This document shows positions 1 through 7,942 of a stretch of 64,000 nucleotides of DNA, one piece after another. Each line of letters opens with the position of its first letter. Positions within the stretch are counted from its first letter, which is position 1. A program made the translations under genes and the position numbers. Under the pieces are notes generated by a model. It did no database searches. It saw only the letters and a program-made list of their open reading frames with translations, and was not told where the DNA came from. Where the stretch lies: NCBI RefSeq assembly GCF_009724245.1, contig NZ_WNNK01000001.1:372001-436000 (forward strand), given 5' to 3'. The DNA is from Pseudomonas spelaei (GTDB lineage: Bacteria; Pseudomonadota; Gammaproteobacteria; Pseudomonadales; Pseudomonadaceae).

Positions 1-192
1 GGGCAATCCGGCCTGTTCAGCCTGTTGACGCTCGACAATCACCGTCAGGCCTTCTTGTTCACGAAAGCTGCCGATCACCTCGCAACCGTCCGGGATGCGG
101 TGGTCGGGCAGGGTGCAAAACACATAGTCGCCCTCGTTGAGGTGCGGGCTCATGCTGCGCAACAGGGTTGCCAGGGCGGTTTCGCCGGCCAT
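1..192 (-). CDS. ACT-domain protein, 3' part outside window
   Basis: The reading frame starts at an ATG whose complement is at 190-192 and runs off the left edge, so only the first 64 residues are visible. It begins MAGETALATLLRSMSPHLNE and continues with GDYVFCTLPD and VIGSFREQEGLTVIVERQ. This matches the small Pseudomonas ACT-domain proteins (about 130 aa) that often sit divergent to ArgP. ACT domains usually bind amino acids. No catalytic function can be assigned. It is divergent from argP across about 100 bp, which should hold both promoters. Confidence 0.75.
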   Translation of the reverse strand, partial: MAGETALATLLRSMSPHLNEGDYVFCTLPDHRIPDGCEVIGSFREQEGLTVIVERQQAEQAGLP

Positions 193-292
193 GGGGAAGA
201 TCCTTGAAAAGTGGAGAAGCGATGCTGGCTATTCTCGGGGTTGAAGCTGTATAAGAAAAACCAATATTGCTGATCGCTCATTAGGAAAACTG

Positions 293-1186
293 ATGTTCGA
301 CTATAAATTACTGGCCGCCCTGGCGGCGGTGGTGGAACAGGCCGGATTCGAACGCGGTGCCCAGGTGCTTGGTGTCTCGCAATCGGCCATCTCCCAGCGC
401 ATCAAACTGCTCGAGGCGCGGATCGGCCAGCCCGTGCTGGTACGGGCAACGCCGCCGACGCCGACAGACATTGGCCGGCGGCTGCTCAACCATGTGCAGC
501 AGGTGCGGTTGTTGGAGCGGGATCTGCAGAGCCAAGTCCCGGCCCTGGATGAAGAGGGCATGCCAGAGCGCCTGCGCATCGCCTTGAATGCCGATAGCCT
601 GGCCACCTGGTGGGCCGAAGCGGTCAGTGATTTTTGCGCCGAGCAACACCTGCTGCTGGACCTGGTGGTGGAGGACCAGACCGTGGGCCTCAAGCGCATG
701 CGCGCCGGTGAAGTGGCGGCGTGTATCTGTGCCAGCGAACGGCCAGTGGCGGGTGCACGCAGCTTGCTGTTGGGGGCGATGCGCTATCGGGCGCTGGCCA
801 GCCCGGCGTTTATCGCCCGGCACTTTCCAGGCGGTGTTCGTGCCGACCTGGTGGCACGCACTCCGGCACTGGTGTTTGGCCCTGATGATTTCCTGCAGCA
901 TCGTTACCTGGCTTCCCTGGGTGTCGAGGGTGGTTTCGAGCACCATTTGTGCCCATCGTCCGAAGGCTTTATGCGCCTGGTAGAAGCCGGATTGGGCTGG
1001 GGCCTGGTGCCTGAGTTGCAGGTGCACGACCAGCTTGAGCGGGGTGTTCTGGTGGAGTTGTTGCCAGATAAGCCAATCGACGTGCCGCTGTACTGGCATC
1101 ATTGGCGCAGTGGCGGGCAATTGCTCGGGATGCTGACCGAGCATCTGGCCCGGGCGACTGGCCAATGGCTGGTGCCGTTGGAGTGA
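293..1186 (+). CDS. argP: LysR-family regulator ArgP (IciA type)
   Basis: A 297-aa LysR-type regulator. The N-terminal winged helix-turn-helix (about residues 3-60, with the stretch LGVSQSAISQRIKLLEARIG) is followed by a periplasmic-binding-like effector domain that has the ArgP-type features LNADSLATWW and VEDQTVGLKRMRAGEV. ArgP proteins respond to lysine/arginine and activate amino-acid export and biosynthesis genes. The usual exporter partner (argO/lysE) is not next to it here; instead it is divergent from an ACT-domain gene, so that gene is a possible target. The start has an AGGAA Shine-Dalgarno about 6 nt upstream. Confidence 0.85.
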   Translation: MFDYKLLAALAAVVEQAGFERGAQVLGVSQSAISQRIKLLEARIGQPVLVRATPPTPTDIGRRLLNHVQQVRLLERDLQSQVPALDEEGMPERLRIALNADSLATWWAEAVSDFCAEQHLLLDLVVEDQTVGLKRMRAGEVAACICASERPVAGARSLLLGAMRYRALASPAFIARHFPGGVRADLVARTPALVFGPDDFLQHRYLASLGVEGGFEHHLCPSSEGFMRLVEAGLGWGLVPELQVHDQLERGVLVELLPDKPIDVPLYWHHWRSGGQLLGMLTEHLARATGQWLVPLE

Positions 1187-1238
1187 CAGCAAGCGTCAAG
1201 GCAGCAGCGATGAAAAACGAAAGAATGCGGAGTAACAC

Positions 1239-2237
1239 ATGAAAATTCTGGTCACCGGCGCAAGCGGCTTCATCGGCGGACGCTTTGCGCGTTTCGCCCT
1301 GGAGCAGGGCCTGGACGTGCGGGTCAACGGGCGGCGGGCCGAAGGTGTCGAGCACCTGGTGCGGCGTGGCGCCGAGTTTATCCAGGGTGATTTGAATGAC
1401 CCGGACCTGGTGCGCGACCTGTGTCGCGATGTCGAGGCGGTGGTGCATTGCGCGGGTGCCGTGGGGCTGTGGGGGCGCTATCAGGACTTTCACCAGGGCA
1501 ACGTGTTGGTGACCGAAAACGTTGTCGAAGCGTGCCTCAAACAGAGGGTCGGGCGCCTCGTACACTTGTCGTCGCCGTCGATTTATTTCGATGGCCGCGA
1601 CCACTTGGGATTGACCGAGGAACAGGTGCCCAAGCGCTTCAAACACCCGTATGCGGCCACCAAGTACCTGGCCGAGCAGAAGGTCTTCGGGGCTCAGGAG
1701 TTCGGCCTCGAAGTGCTGGCGCTGCGCCCGCGTTTTGTCACCGGCGCCGGGGACATGAGCATCTTCCCGCGCCTGCTGAAAATGCAGCGCAAGAATCGCC
1801 TGGCCATCGTCGGTGATGGCTTGAACAAGGTCGACTTCACCAGCGTGCACAACCTCAACGAGGCGTTGCTCAGCAGCTTGCTGGCCACCGGTTCTGCCTT
1901 GGGCAAGGCGTACAACATCAGCAACGGCACCCCGGTACCGATATGGGATGTGGTGAACTACGTGATGCGGCAAATGGAAATGCCCCAGGTCACGCGCTAC
2001 CGTTCCTACGGTTTGTCCTACAGCGTCGCGGCGCTCAATGAAGCATTCTGTGCAATGTGGCCGGGGCGTCCGGAGCCTTCACTGTCCCGGCTGGGCATGC
2101 AGGTCATGAACAAGGATTTCACCCTCGACATCAGCCGCGCCCGGCATTATCTCGACTACCAACCCAAGGTCAGCCTGTGGGCGGCCCTTGATGAGTTCTG
2201 CAACTGGTGGAAGGCCCAGGAGGCGGGGGCGAAATAG
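1239..2237 (+). CDS. NAD(P)-dependent epimerase/dehydratase, extended SDR
   Basis: A 332-aa extended short-chain dehydrogenase. The Rossmann motif GASGFIGG lies at about residues 7-14 and the catalytic Tyr-x-x-x-Lys is YAATK (Tyr138, Lys142). A Ser-rich strand (HLSSPSIYF) precedes it, as in 3-beta-hydroxysteroid dehydrogenase/isomerase-like and sugar epimerase families. It lies 52 bp after argP on the same strand, but the substrate cannot be read from sequence. A strong stem-loop follows the gene. Confidence 0.8.
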   Translation: MKILVTGASGFIGGRFARFALEQGLDVRVNGRRAEGVEHLVRRGAEFIQGDLNDPDLVRDLCRDVEAVVHCAGAVGLWGRYQDFHQGNVLVTENVVEACLKQRVGRLVHLSSPSIYFDGRDHLGLTEEQVPKRFKHPYAATKYLAEQKVFGAQEFGLEVLALRPRFVTGAGDMSIFPRLLKMQRKNRLAIVGDGLNKVDFTSVHNLNEALLSSLLATGSALGKAYNISNGTPVPIWDVVNYVMRQMEMPQVTRYRSYGLSYSVAALNEAFCAMWPGRPEPSLSRLGMQVMNKDFTLDISRARHYLDYQPKVSLWAALDEFCNWWKAQEAGAK

Positions 2238-2260
2238 AACCGACCAATGACCTGTAACAC

Positions 2261-2288
2261 ACCGGGAACCGAACTTGCGGTTCCCGGT
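2261..2288. terminator. Stem-loop after the epimerase gene
   Basis: The arms ACCGGGAACCG and CGGTTCCCGGT form a perfect 11-bp stem with a 6-nt loop, 24 bp after the epimerase stop codon. There is no U-tract, so this may be a Rho-assisted or processing hairpin rather than a true intrinsic terminator. Confidence 0.5.
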
Positions 2289-2368
2289 CGATCAGTGCGA
2301 CGGGCAAGGGGTTTATACTCCGCCGCCAGGCTTTCCATGTGGCTACCTCAAGGATTTAAGGTTGATTC

Positions 2369-3205
2369 ATGCGTAACGATGCTAACGACGACTTCGACAA
2401 CGTTCCCAGCCTGCGGGCAGACACCGGGGGCGACGATGATTTTGTACCAACCGCTGCCACGTCCGTGCGCTCTCGGCCAGCGCCCGTGGTCAAGGTCAAG
2501 AGTGCCAGCACCGGGCCTTTGTGGGCGTTGGTCGGCGCGCTGTTATTTGCCTTCGCAGGCCTTGCCTGGTGGAGCTTCCAGCAGATTTCCCTGATGGGGC
2601 AGCAGTTGGTGGCGACCCAGGAAAGCTTTGCGCGCATCAGCGAAGAAGCGGCCGGGCGCCTGCAGGATATTTCCGGCAAGGTGGTGGCCAGTGAGGCCAA
2701 CGTCAATAACGGCAGCGAAGCGCTGAAACTGCAGATCAAGCAGCTCGAAACTCAACTGTTGGAGCAAGGCAAGCAGCAGCAAGGCGTGGCCGGGCAGGCG
2801 ACGGATCTGGACAAGCGCCTGGCGCAGATGACAGCCAGTACCACCGAGCTGTCGACGGCCAATGTGCAACTGCAAGGGCAGGTGCAGGCACTGACGGAGG
2901 CTGTGGCGACCCTCAAGGTGGCTCAAACCGACGCAAGCAAGCGCGATGCCGAGCTTAACGCTGATGTGGCGGCCTTGAAGAAGCAGGGCAACCCAACCGC
3001 GGCCATCGCTCGCCTGGAACAGGATCTGCTGGTGCTCAAGAGCGAGCAGGATAATCGCCAGGCCGCTGCTGACGGCCCGACGACCAAGGAGTTCGACGTG
3101 TTCCGTATCCAGACCACCCGCAATGTCACCACCTTGCAAAGCCAGGTGCAGAACCTGCAACAGCAGATCAGTGCGCCGGCCCGGGTCAGCCCTATCGGGC
3201 AGTGA
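2369..3205 (+). CDS. Membrane-anchored coiled-coil protein, function unknown
   Basis: A 278-aa protein conserved in Pseudomonas. The N-terminus (residues 1-45) is acidic and probably disordered. One hydrophobic helix (about 51-69, LWALVGALLFAFAGLAWW) should anchor it in the inner membrane. The rest is Gln/Glu/Lys/Ala-rich heptad sequence (about 75-275, e.g. LKLQIKQLETQLLEQGKQQQ), typical of a long periplasmic or cytoplasmic coiled coil. No enzymatic motif is present. An ATPase label is sometimes given to such proteins, but I see no Walker motif. It sits alone between the epimerase and the sugar block. Confidence 0.65.
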   Translation: MRNDANDDFDNVPSLRADTGGDDDFVPTAATSVRSRPAPVVKVKSASTGPLWALVGALLFAFAGLAWWSFQQISLMGQQLVATQESFARISEEAAGRLQDISGKVVASEANVNNGSEALKLQIKQLETQLLEQGKQQQGVAGQATDLDKRLAQMTASTTELSTANVQLQGQVQALTEAVATLKVAQTDASKRDAELNADVAALKKQGNPTAAIARLEQDLLVLKSEQDNRQAAADGPTTKEFDVFRIQTTRNVTTLQSQVQNLQQQISAPARVSPIGQ

Positions 3206-3260
3206 TGTTGATGGCCTGTAGGCGCCTGCTTTCATTGCGGCTACAGGCACTTTCAAGTCG

Positions 3261-3282
3261 AATGTCACCAGCCGGTGACATT
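3261..3282. promoter_or_regulatory. 22-bp palindromic operator upstream of manI
   Basis: The half-sites AATGTCACC and GGTGACATT are separated by AGCC. It lies 80 bp before the manI start. A near-identical copy at 4604-4625 precedes the ABC transporter operon, and the sequence downstream of both copies is conserved with identical spacing. The binding protein is not known; GltR or a sugar-responsive repressor are possibilities. Confidence 0.7.
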
Positions 3283-3341
3283 TCCAGCCCCCTTCGTTAC
3301 TTGCCCTCTCCCAGCCCTTGTTTAGACTCCGGTCATCCCAT

Positions 3342-3349
3342 AAAAACAA
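3342..3349 (+). promoter_or_regulatory. CA-rich Crc/Hfq-type motif before manI
   Basis: The octamer AAAAACAA fits the AANAANAA consensus of Hfq/Crc catabolite-repression sites and lies 12 nt before the manI ATG, next to its ribosome binding site. Confidence 0.4.
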
Positions 3350-3361
3350 ATAGGGCTCACC

Positions 3362-4621
3362 ATGACCACGCAACCGCTGCCTTTGAGCAGTTGGCTGAAC
3401 GCACCTGCCCATCACACCTGGCTGGCCGCTGAAGGTCAGCGCCTGCTGTCGTTCGCCAAGGCTTCGAAGCTGCCTGAAGGCTTCGGCAACCTGGATGATC
3501 AGGGCCACCTGCCGGCCAATGCCATCGCCGAAACCATGAACACCGCCCGTATGACCCACAGCTTCGCCATGGCCCACGCCCAAGGCCTGCCGGGTTACGC
3601 CGACCTTGTAGCGCACGGGGTGAGTGCCCTCGGCGGCCCACTGCGCGATGCCCGCCATGGCGGTTGGTTCGCTACCCCGCAGGCTCGCGACGGGAATACT
3701 GGCAAGGCTGCCTACCTGCATGCCTTTGTCGCCCTGGCTGCCAGCTCGGCGGTGGTGGCCGGTGCGCCCGGTGCGCAAACCCTGTTGAATGACGCCATCC
3801 ACATCATCGACCAGTATTTCTGGAACGAGGAGGAGGGCGCGATGCTCGAGTCCTTCGCGCAGGACTGGACGGGTGTAGAAGCTTATCGCGGCGCCAACAG
3901 CAACATGCACGCCACCGAAGCCTTCCTTGCCTTGGCCGATGTGACTGGCGACACGCGCTGGCTGGACCGTGCGCTGCGTATCGTTGAACGCGTGATCCAC
4001 GCGCATGCCGCCGACAACCAGTTCATGGTGATCGAACACTTTGATCGTCACTGGCAACCCGTGCGCGGCTACAACGAAGACAACCCGGCTGATGGCTTTC
4101 GCCCCTACGGCATCACCCCGGGCCATGGCTTCGAATGGGCGCGGCTGGTGCTGCACCTTGAAGCGGCGCGCCAGCAAGCTGGCTTGATGACACCCGAGTG
4201 GCTGTTGACTGACGCCAAGGGCCTGTTCGCCAGTGCCTGCGAATATGGCTGGGCGGTGGATGGCGCTCCCGGCATTGTCTACACCCTCGACTGGGCCCGG
4301 CGCCCGGTGGTCCGCGAGCGTTTGCACTGGACCCACGCCGAAGCCAGCGCTGCGGCGCAGGCTTTGCTCAAGCGCACGGGTGAGCTGCACTACGAAACCT
4401 GGTACCGGCGTTTCTGGGAGTTTTGCGAGACCCATTTTATCGACCGTACCCATGGCAGTTGGCACCACGAACTGAGCCCGCACAACCAGCCCAGCCGCAA
4501 AATCTGGGGCGGTAAACCGGATCTGTACCATGCCTGGCAAGCCGTTCTGCTGCCTGGTCTACCCTTATCCCCGAGTATGGCCAGCGCCTTGGGCGCGGGA
4601 CGCAATGTCACCAACTGGTGA
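3362..4621 (+). CDS. manI: AGE-family sugar isomerase, probable D-mannose isomerase
   Basis: A 419-aa protein of the N-acylglucosamine 2-epimerase (AGE) superfamily, with an (alpha/alpha)6 barrel. Typical segments are RMTHSFAMAHAQG (residues about 60-72), NSNMHATEAFLAL, DGFRPYGITPGHGFEWARLVLHLE and HELSPHNQPSRKIWGGKPDLYHAWQA (in pieces), with the conserved Arg, two catalytic His and Glu positions. This pattern and length match Pseudomonas mannose isomerases that convert D-mannose to D-fructose in the cytoplasm. Its position immediately before a sugar ABC operon supports supply of mannose to central metabolism. An alternative is another aldose-ketose pair. The last codons overlap the operator of the next operon. 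Confidence 0.8.
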   Translation: MTTQPLPLSSWLNAPAHHTWLAAEGQRLLSFAKASKLPEGFGNLDDQGHLPANAIAETMNTARMTHSFAMAHAQGLPGYADLVAHGVSALGGPLRDARHGGWFATPQARDGNTGKAAYLHAFVALAASSAVVAGAPGAQTLLNDAIHIIDQYFWNEEEGAMLESFAQDWTGVEAYRGANSNMHATEAFLALADVTGDTRWLDRALRIVERVIHAHAADNQFMVIEHFDRHWQPVRGYNEDNPADGFRPYGITPGHGFEWARLVLHLEAARQQAGLMTPEWLLTDAKGLFASACEYGWAVDGAPGIVYTLDWARRPVVRERLHWTHAEASAAAQALLKRTGELHYETWYRRFWEFCETHFIDRTHGSWHHELSPHNQPSRKIWGGKPDLYHAWQAVLLPGLPLSPSMASALGAGRNVTNW

Positions 4622-4625
4622 CATT
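4604..4625. promoter_or_regulatory. 22-bp palindromic operator upstream of sugar ABC operon
   Basis: The half-sites AATGTCACC and GGTGACATT flank AACT. The site overlaps the final codons and stop of manI (stop at 4619-4621) and is 100 bp before the binding-protein start. It is a copy of the site at 3261-3282; CCCTT-N-GTTAC follows 8 bp after both and TGTTTA a further 29 bp on. Confidence 0.7.
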
Positions 4626-4704
4626 TGTGCGTCCCTTTGTTACGTGCACCTTAAATATCCCTGTTTAAAATCCTATGCAGCGCAAGCTCTAGACTTGCAT
4701 GCAT

Positions 4705-4712
4705 AACAACAA
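4705..4712 (+). promoter_or_regulatory. Crc/Hfq-type CA motif before gltB
   Basis: AACAACAA lies 3 nt upstream of the AAGG ribosome binding site of the binding-protein gene, a classical position for Hfq/Crc translational repression. Confidence 0.5.
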
Positions 4713-4725
4713 AAAAGGTACTCAG

Positions 4726-6012
4726 ATGAACGCGATTAATCGCCTCGCCGTTGCTATTTCCATTGCCTCGTTGTTTCCCCTCAGTGCTTTTGCCGCCGAC
4801 TCGAAAGGGACGGTTGAAGTTGTGCATTGGTGGACCTCGGGTGGTGAGAAGGCGGCAGTAGATGTCCTGAAGGCCCAAGTTGAAAAAGACGGTTTCACCT
4901 GGAAAGACGGTGCCGTCGCAGGTGGCGGTGGTTCCACGGCCATGACCGTGTTGAAAAGCCGCGCCGTTGCTGGCAACCCGCCAGGTGTTGCCCAGATCAA
5001 AGGCCCGGACATCCAGGAATGGGCGTCCACCGGGCTGCTCGACACCGACGTTCTGAAGGACGTTGCCAAAGAAGAAAAGTGGGACTCCCTGCTCGACAAG
5101 AAAGTCTCCGATACCGTGAAGTACGAAGGTAACTACGTGGCCGTACCGGTGAACATTCACCGCGTCAACTGGCTGTGGATCAACCCTGAAGTCTTCAAGA
5201 AAGCTGGTATCGAAAAAGCACCGACCACCCTCGAAGAATTCTACGCCGCCGGCGACAAGCTCAAGAAAGCCGGCTTCATTGCGCTCGCCCACGGTGGCCA
5301 GCCTTGGCAGGACAGCACCGTGTTCGAAGCGGTGGTCCTTTCGGTGATGGGTGCCGATGGCTACAAGAAAGCCCTGGTCGACCTGGACGAAAAAGCCCTC
5401 ACCGGCCCTGAAATGATCAAGTCGCTGACCGAGCTGAAGAAAGTCGCGACCTACATGGACGCCGACGGAAAGGGCCAGGACTGGAACCTGGAAGCCGCCA
5501 AAGTCATCAACGGCAAGGCCGGCATGCAGATCATGGGTGACTGGGCCAAGAGCGAGTGGACCGCGGCCAAGAAAGTCGCTGGCAAGGACTACGAGTGCGT
5601 AGCCTTCCCGGGCACCGACAAAGCCTTCACCTACAACATCGACTCCCTGGCGGTGTTCAAGCAGAAAGACAAAGGCACTGCGGCCGGTCAGCAGGACATT
5701 GCCAAGGTCGTGCTGGGTGAGAACTTCCAGAAAGTCTTCAGCATCAACAAGGGCTCGATCCCGGTTCGTATCGACATGTTGAAAGACATGGGCAAATACG
5801 GCTTCGACTCGTGCGCCCAGACCGCCGCCAAGGACTTCCTGGCAGATGCCCAGACCGGTGGCCTGCAGCCAAGCATGGCGCACAACATGGCGACCACGCT
5901 GGCCGTACAAGGTGCGTTCTTTGACGTAGTGACCAACTACATCAACAACCCGGCCGCTGATCCAGCCGCCACCGCCAAGCAACTCTACAGCGCGGTCAAG
6001 TCGGCCAAGTAA
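4726..6012 (+). CDS. gltB: Periplasmic sugar-binding protein of the glucose ABC importer
   Basis: A 428-aa family-1 extracellular solute-binding protein. It starts with a signal peptide ([20 protein letters not shown], cleavage after Ala23 in AFA-AD). The mature part begins [18 protein letters not shown], typical of the glucose/mannose-binding proteins of Pseudomonas (GltB, also called GtsA). An ATG at 4699 is in frame, but 4726 is preferred because AAGG lies 8 nt upstream and the resulting N-terminus is a proper signal peptide. It binds sugar in the periplasm and delivers it to the permeases encoded downstream. A REPIN separates it from the permease genes. Confidence 0.9.
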   Translation: MNAINRLAVAISIASLFPLSAFAADSKGTVEVVHWWTSGGEKAAVDVLKAQVEKDGFTWKDGAVAGGGGSTAMTVLKSRAVAGNPPGVAQIKGPDIQEWASTGLLDTDVLKDVAKEEKWDSLLDKKVSDTVKYEGNYVAVPVNIHRVNWLWINPEVFKKAGIEKAPTTLEEFYAAGDKLKKAGFIALAHGGQPWQDSTVFEAVVLSVMGADGYKKALVDLDEKALTGPEMIKSLTELKKVATYMDADGKGQDWNLEAAKVINGKAGMQIMGDWAKSEWTAAKKVAGKDYECVAFPGTDKAFTYNIDSLAVFKQKDKGTAAGQQDIAKVVLGENFQKVFSINKGSIPVRIDMLKDMGKYGFDSCAQTAAKDFLADAQTGGLQPSMAHNMATTLAVQGAFFDVVTNYINNPAADPAATAKQLYSAVKSAK

Positions 6013-6046
6013 GCCCTGGAACGCCGGTCCTGCCGGGGCCGGCTTG

Positions 6047-6133
6047 TGTGGGAGCCGGGCTTGCCCGCGATGCAGACACCTCGGTCTGTCAGCTATGCCG
6101 AGGTGATGCTATCGCAGGCAAGCCAGCTCCCAC
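6047..6133. repeat. REPIN between gltB and gltF
   Basis: Two REP units in inverted orientation (TGTGGGAGCCGGGCTTGCCC and the complement ending in GGCAAGCCAGCTCCCA) flank an internal stem with arms CACCTCGG and CCGAGGTG. It is nearly the same element as at 47650-47737. Such hairpins between binding protein and permease genes often stabilise the upstream mRNA. Confidence 0.85.
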
Positions 6134-6161
6134 GCAAGCCTGGCCCTCACAAGGAGCTCCC

Positions 6162-6197
6162 TTGAAGTTATTTTCTCTGTACTGGATTTCCCCATGA
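6162..6197 (+). CDS. Possible 11-codon leader ORF translationally coupled to gltF
   Basis: A strong AAGGAG site (6151-6156) precedes a TTG that would encode MKLFSLYWISP. Its TGA stop overlaps the gltF ATG (ATGA). The gltF ATG itself has no good ribosome binding site at the usual distance. The peptide may serve only to bring ribosomes to gltF. No experimental support can be read from sequence. Confidence 0.35.
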   Translation: MKLFSLYWISP

Positions 6198-7102
6198 GTT
6201 CTGTTGCTGTGTTCAGCAAAGCCTCGCCGTTCGATGCACTGCAGCGCTGGCTACCCAAACTGGTGCTGGCGCCCAGTATGTTCATCGTTTTGGTGGGCTT
6301 CTATGGCTACATCCTGTGGACGTTTGTCCTGTCGTTCACTAACTCGACTTTCCTGCCGTCCTACAAGTTTGTAGGCCTGGCGCAATACGCACGCTTGTTC
6401 GACAACGACCGCTGGTGGGTGGCGAGCAAGAACCTGGCGGTGTTCGGTGGCATGTTCATCGGCATCACCTTGGTGATCGGCGTGACGCTGGCGATTTTCC
6501 TCGACCAGAAAATCCGCCGCGAAGGCTTCATTCGCACCATTTATCTGTACCCGATGGCGCTCTCGATGATCGTGACCGGTACCGCCTGGAAATGGCTGCT
6601 CAACCCGGGCATGGGCCTGGACAAACTGCTGCGCGACTGGGGTTGGGAAGGCTTCCGCCTGGACTGGCTGATCGACCCTGATCGTGTGGTGTACTGCCTG
6701 GTGATCGCGGCCGTGTGGCAAGCCTCGGGCTTTATCATGGCGATGTTCCTGGCCGGTTTGCGCGGTGTCGATCAATCGATCATCCGTGCCGCCCAGATCG
6801 ATGGCGCGAGCATGCCCAGGATCTACTGGAAAGTGGTGCTGCCCAGCCTGCGTCCGGTGTTCTTCAGTGCGGTGATGATTCTGGCCCACATCGCGATCAA
6901 GAGTTTCGATCTGGTGGCGGCGATGACGGCCGGTGGTCCGGGTTACTCGTCCGACCTGCCGGCGATGTTCATGTATTCCTTCACCTTCAGCCGCGGCCAG
7001 ATGGGCATGGGTTCGGCCAGTGCGATTCTGATGCTCGGTGCGATTCTCGCAATCATCGTGCCTTACCTGTACTCCGAGCTAAGGACCAAACGTAATGACT
7101 AG
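6194..7102 (+). CDS. gltF: Sugar ABC transporter permease 1
   Basis: A 302-aa inner-membrane permease of the MalF type with about six transmembrane helices (first at about residues 28-50, FIVLVGFYGYILWTFVLSF). The EAA loop that contacts the ATPase is AAQIDGASMPRIYWKVVLP near residue 200. It pairs with the next permease and takes sugar from the binding protein. The ATG overlaps the stop of a possible leader ORF, and the 3' end overlaps the next gene by 8 bp, so the operon is tightly coupled. Confidence 0.9.
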   Translation: MSSVAVFSKASPFDALQRWLPKLVLAPSMFIVLVGFYGYILWTFVLSFTNSTFLPSYKFVGLAQYARLFDNDRWWVASKNLAVFGGMFIGITLVIGVTLAIFLDQKIRREGFIRTIYLYPMALSMIVTGTAWKWLLNPGMGLDKLLRDWGWEGFRLDWLIDPDRVVYCLVIAAVWQASGFIMAMFLAGLRGVDQSIIRAAQIDGASMPRIYWKVVLPSLRPVFFSAVMILAHIAIKSFDLVAAMTAGGPGYSSDLPAMFMYSFTFSRGQMGMGSASAILMLGAILAIIVPYLYSELRTKRND

Positions 7103-7940
7103 TCTCGCCGGCAAACCTTTTATCAGCCTGAGTCGCATCGCGATCTACGCGGTGCTGATTCTCGCGGTACTGCTGTATCTGGTACCGCTGGTGGTCATGC
7201 TGTTGACCAGCTTCAAAACCCCGGAAGACATCAGCACCGGCAACTTGCTGAGCTGGCCTGCCGTGGTCACCGGCATTGGCTGGGTCAAGGCCTGGGCCAC
7301 AGTCGACGGTTACTTCTGGAACTCGATCAAGATCACGGTCCCGGCGGTATTGATCTCTACCGCCATCGGCGCGTTGAACGGCTATGTGCTGTCGATGTGG
7401 CGTTTTCGCGGTTCGCAGTTGTTCTTCGGCCTGTTGTTGTTCGGCTGCTTCCTGCCGTTCCAGACCGTGCTGCTGCCGGCCTCGTTCACCCTCGGCAAGA
7501 TGGGCCTGGCCAGCACTACCACGGGCCTGGTGTTCGTGCACATCGTCTACGGCCTGGCGTTTACTACACTGTTCTTCCGTAATTACTACGTGAGCATTCC
7601 TGATGCGTTGGTAAAGGCGGCACGGCTGGATGGTGCGGGCTTCTTCACGATCTTCCGGCGGATCATTTTGCCGATGTCGACCCCGATCATCATGGTCTGC
7701 CTGATCTGGCAGTTCACGCAAATCTGGAACGACTTCCTGTTCGGTGTGGTGTTCTCCAGCGGTGACTCGCAGCCCATCACGGTGGCGCTGAATAACCTGG
7801 TTAACACCAGCACCGGGGTCAAGGAATACAACGTGGATATGGCGGCGGCGATGATCGCCGGGCTGCCGACCCTGCTGGTCTATGTGATCGCAGGCAAGTA
7901 TTTCGTGCGCGGCCTCACGGCCGGCGCGGTCAAGGGGTAA
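7095..7940 (+). CDS. gltG: Sugar ABC transporter permease 2
   Basis: A 281-aa MalG-type permease with about six transmembrane helices (the first at about 15-37, AVLILAVLLYLVPLVVMLL). The EAA loop is AARLDGAGFFTIFRRIILP. It forms the heterodimeric channel with the preceding permease. Its start lies inside the preceding gene (8-bp overlap) and the ATPase gene starts 2 bp after its stop. Confidence 0.9.
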   Translation: MTSLAGKPFISLSRIAIYAVLILAVLLYLVPLVVMLLTSFKTPEDISTGNLLSWPAVVTGIGWVKAWATVDGYFWNSIKITVPAVLISTAIGALNGYVLSMWRFRGSQLFFGLLLFGCFLPFQTVLLPASFTLGKMGLASTTTGLVFVHIVYGLAFTTLFFRNYYVSIPDALVKAARLDGAGFFTIFRRIILPMSTPIIMVCLIWQFTQIWNDFLFGVVFSSGDSQPITVALNNLVNTSTGVKEYNVDMAAAMIAGLPTLLVYVIAGKYFVRGLTAGAVKG

Positions 7941-7942
7941 TC

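Noticed and set aside
3212..3249. GCCTGTAG..CTACAGGC stem after the coiled-coil gene as an intrinsic terminator
   Set aside because: A long loop and no T-run follow, so I cannot support termination.
2543..4540. 665-codon open frame on the minus strand across the coiled-coil gene and manI
   Set aside because: It crosses two well-supported genes and an intergenic operator, with no domain and odd composition.
4699..4725. Earlier start codon for gltB
   Set aside because: It adds HNNKKGTQ before the signal peptide and overlaps the CA motif; the later ATG has a ribosome binding site.
6047..6133. REP/REPIN elements as a CRISPR array
   Set aside because: They are single paired palindromes scattered between genes. 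There are no regularly spaced unique spacers or cas genes.
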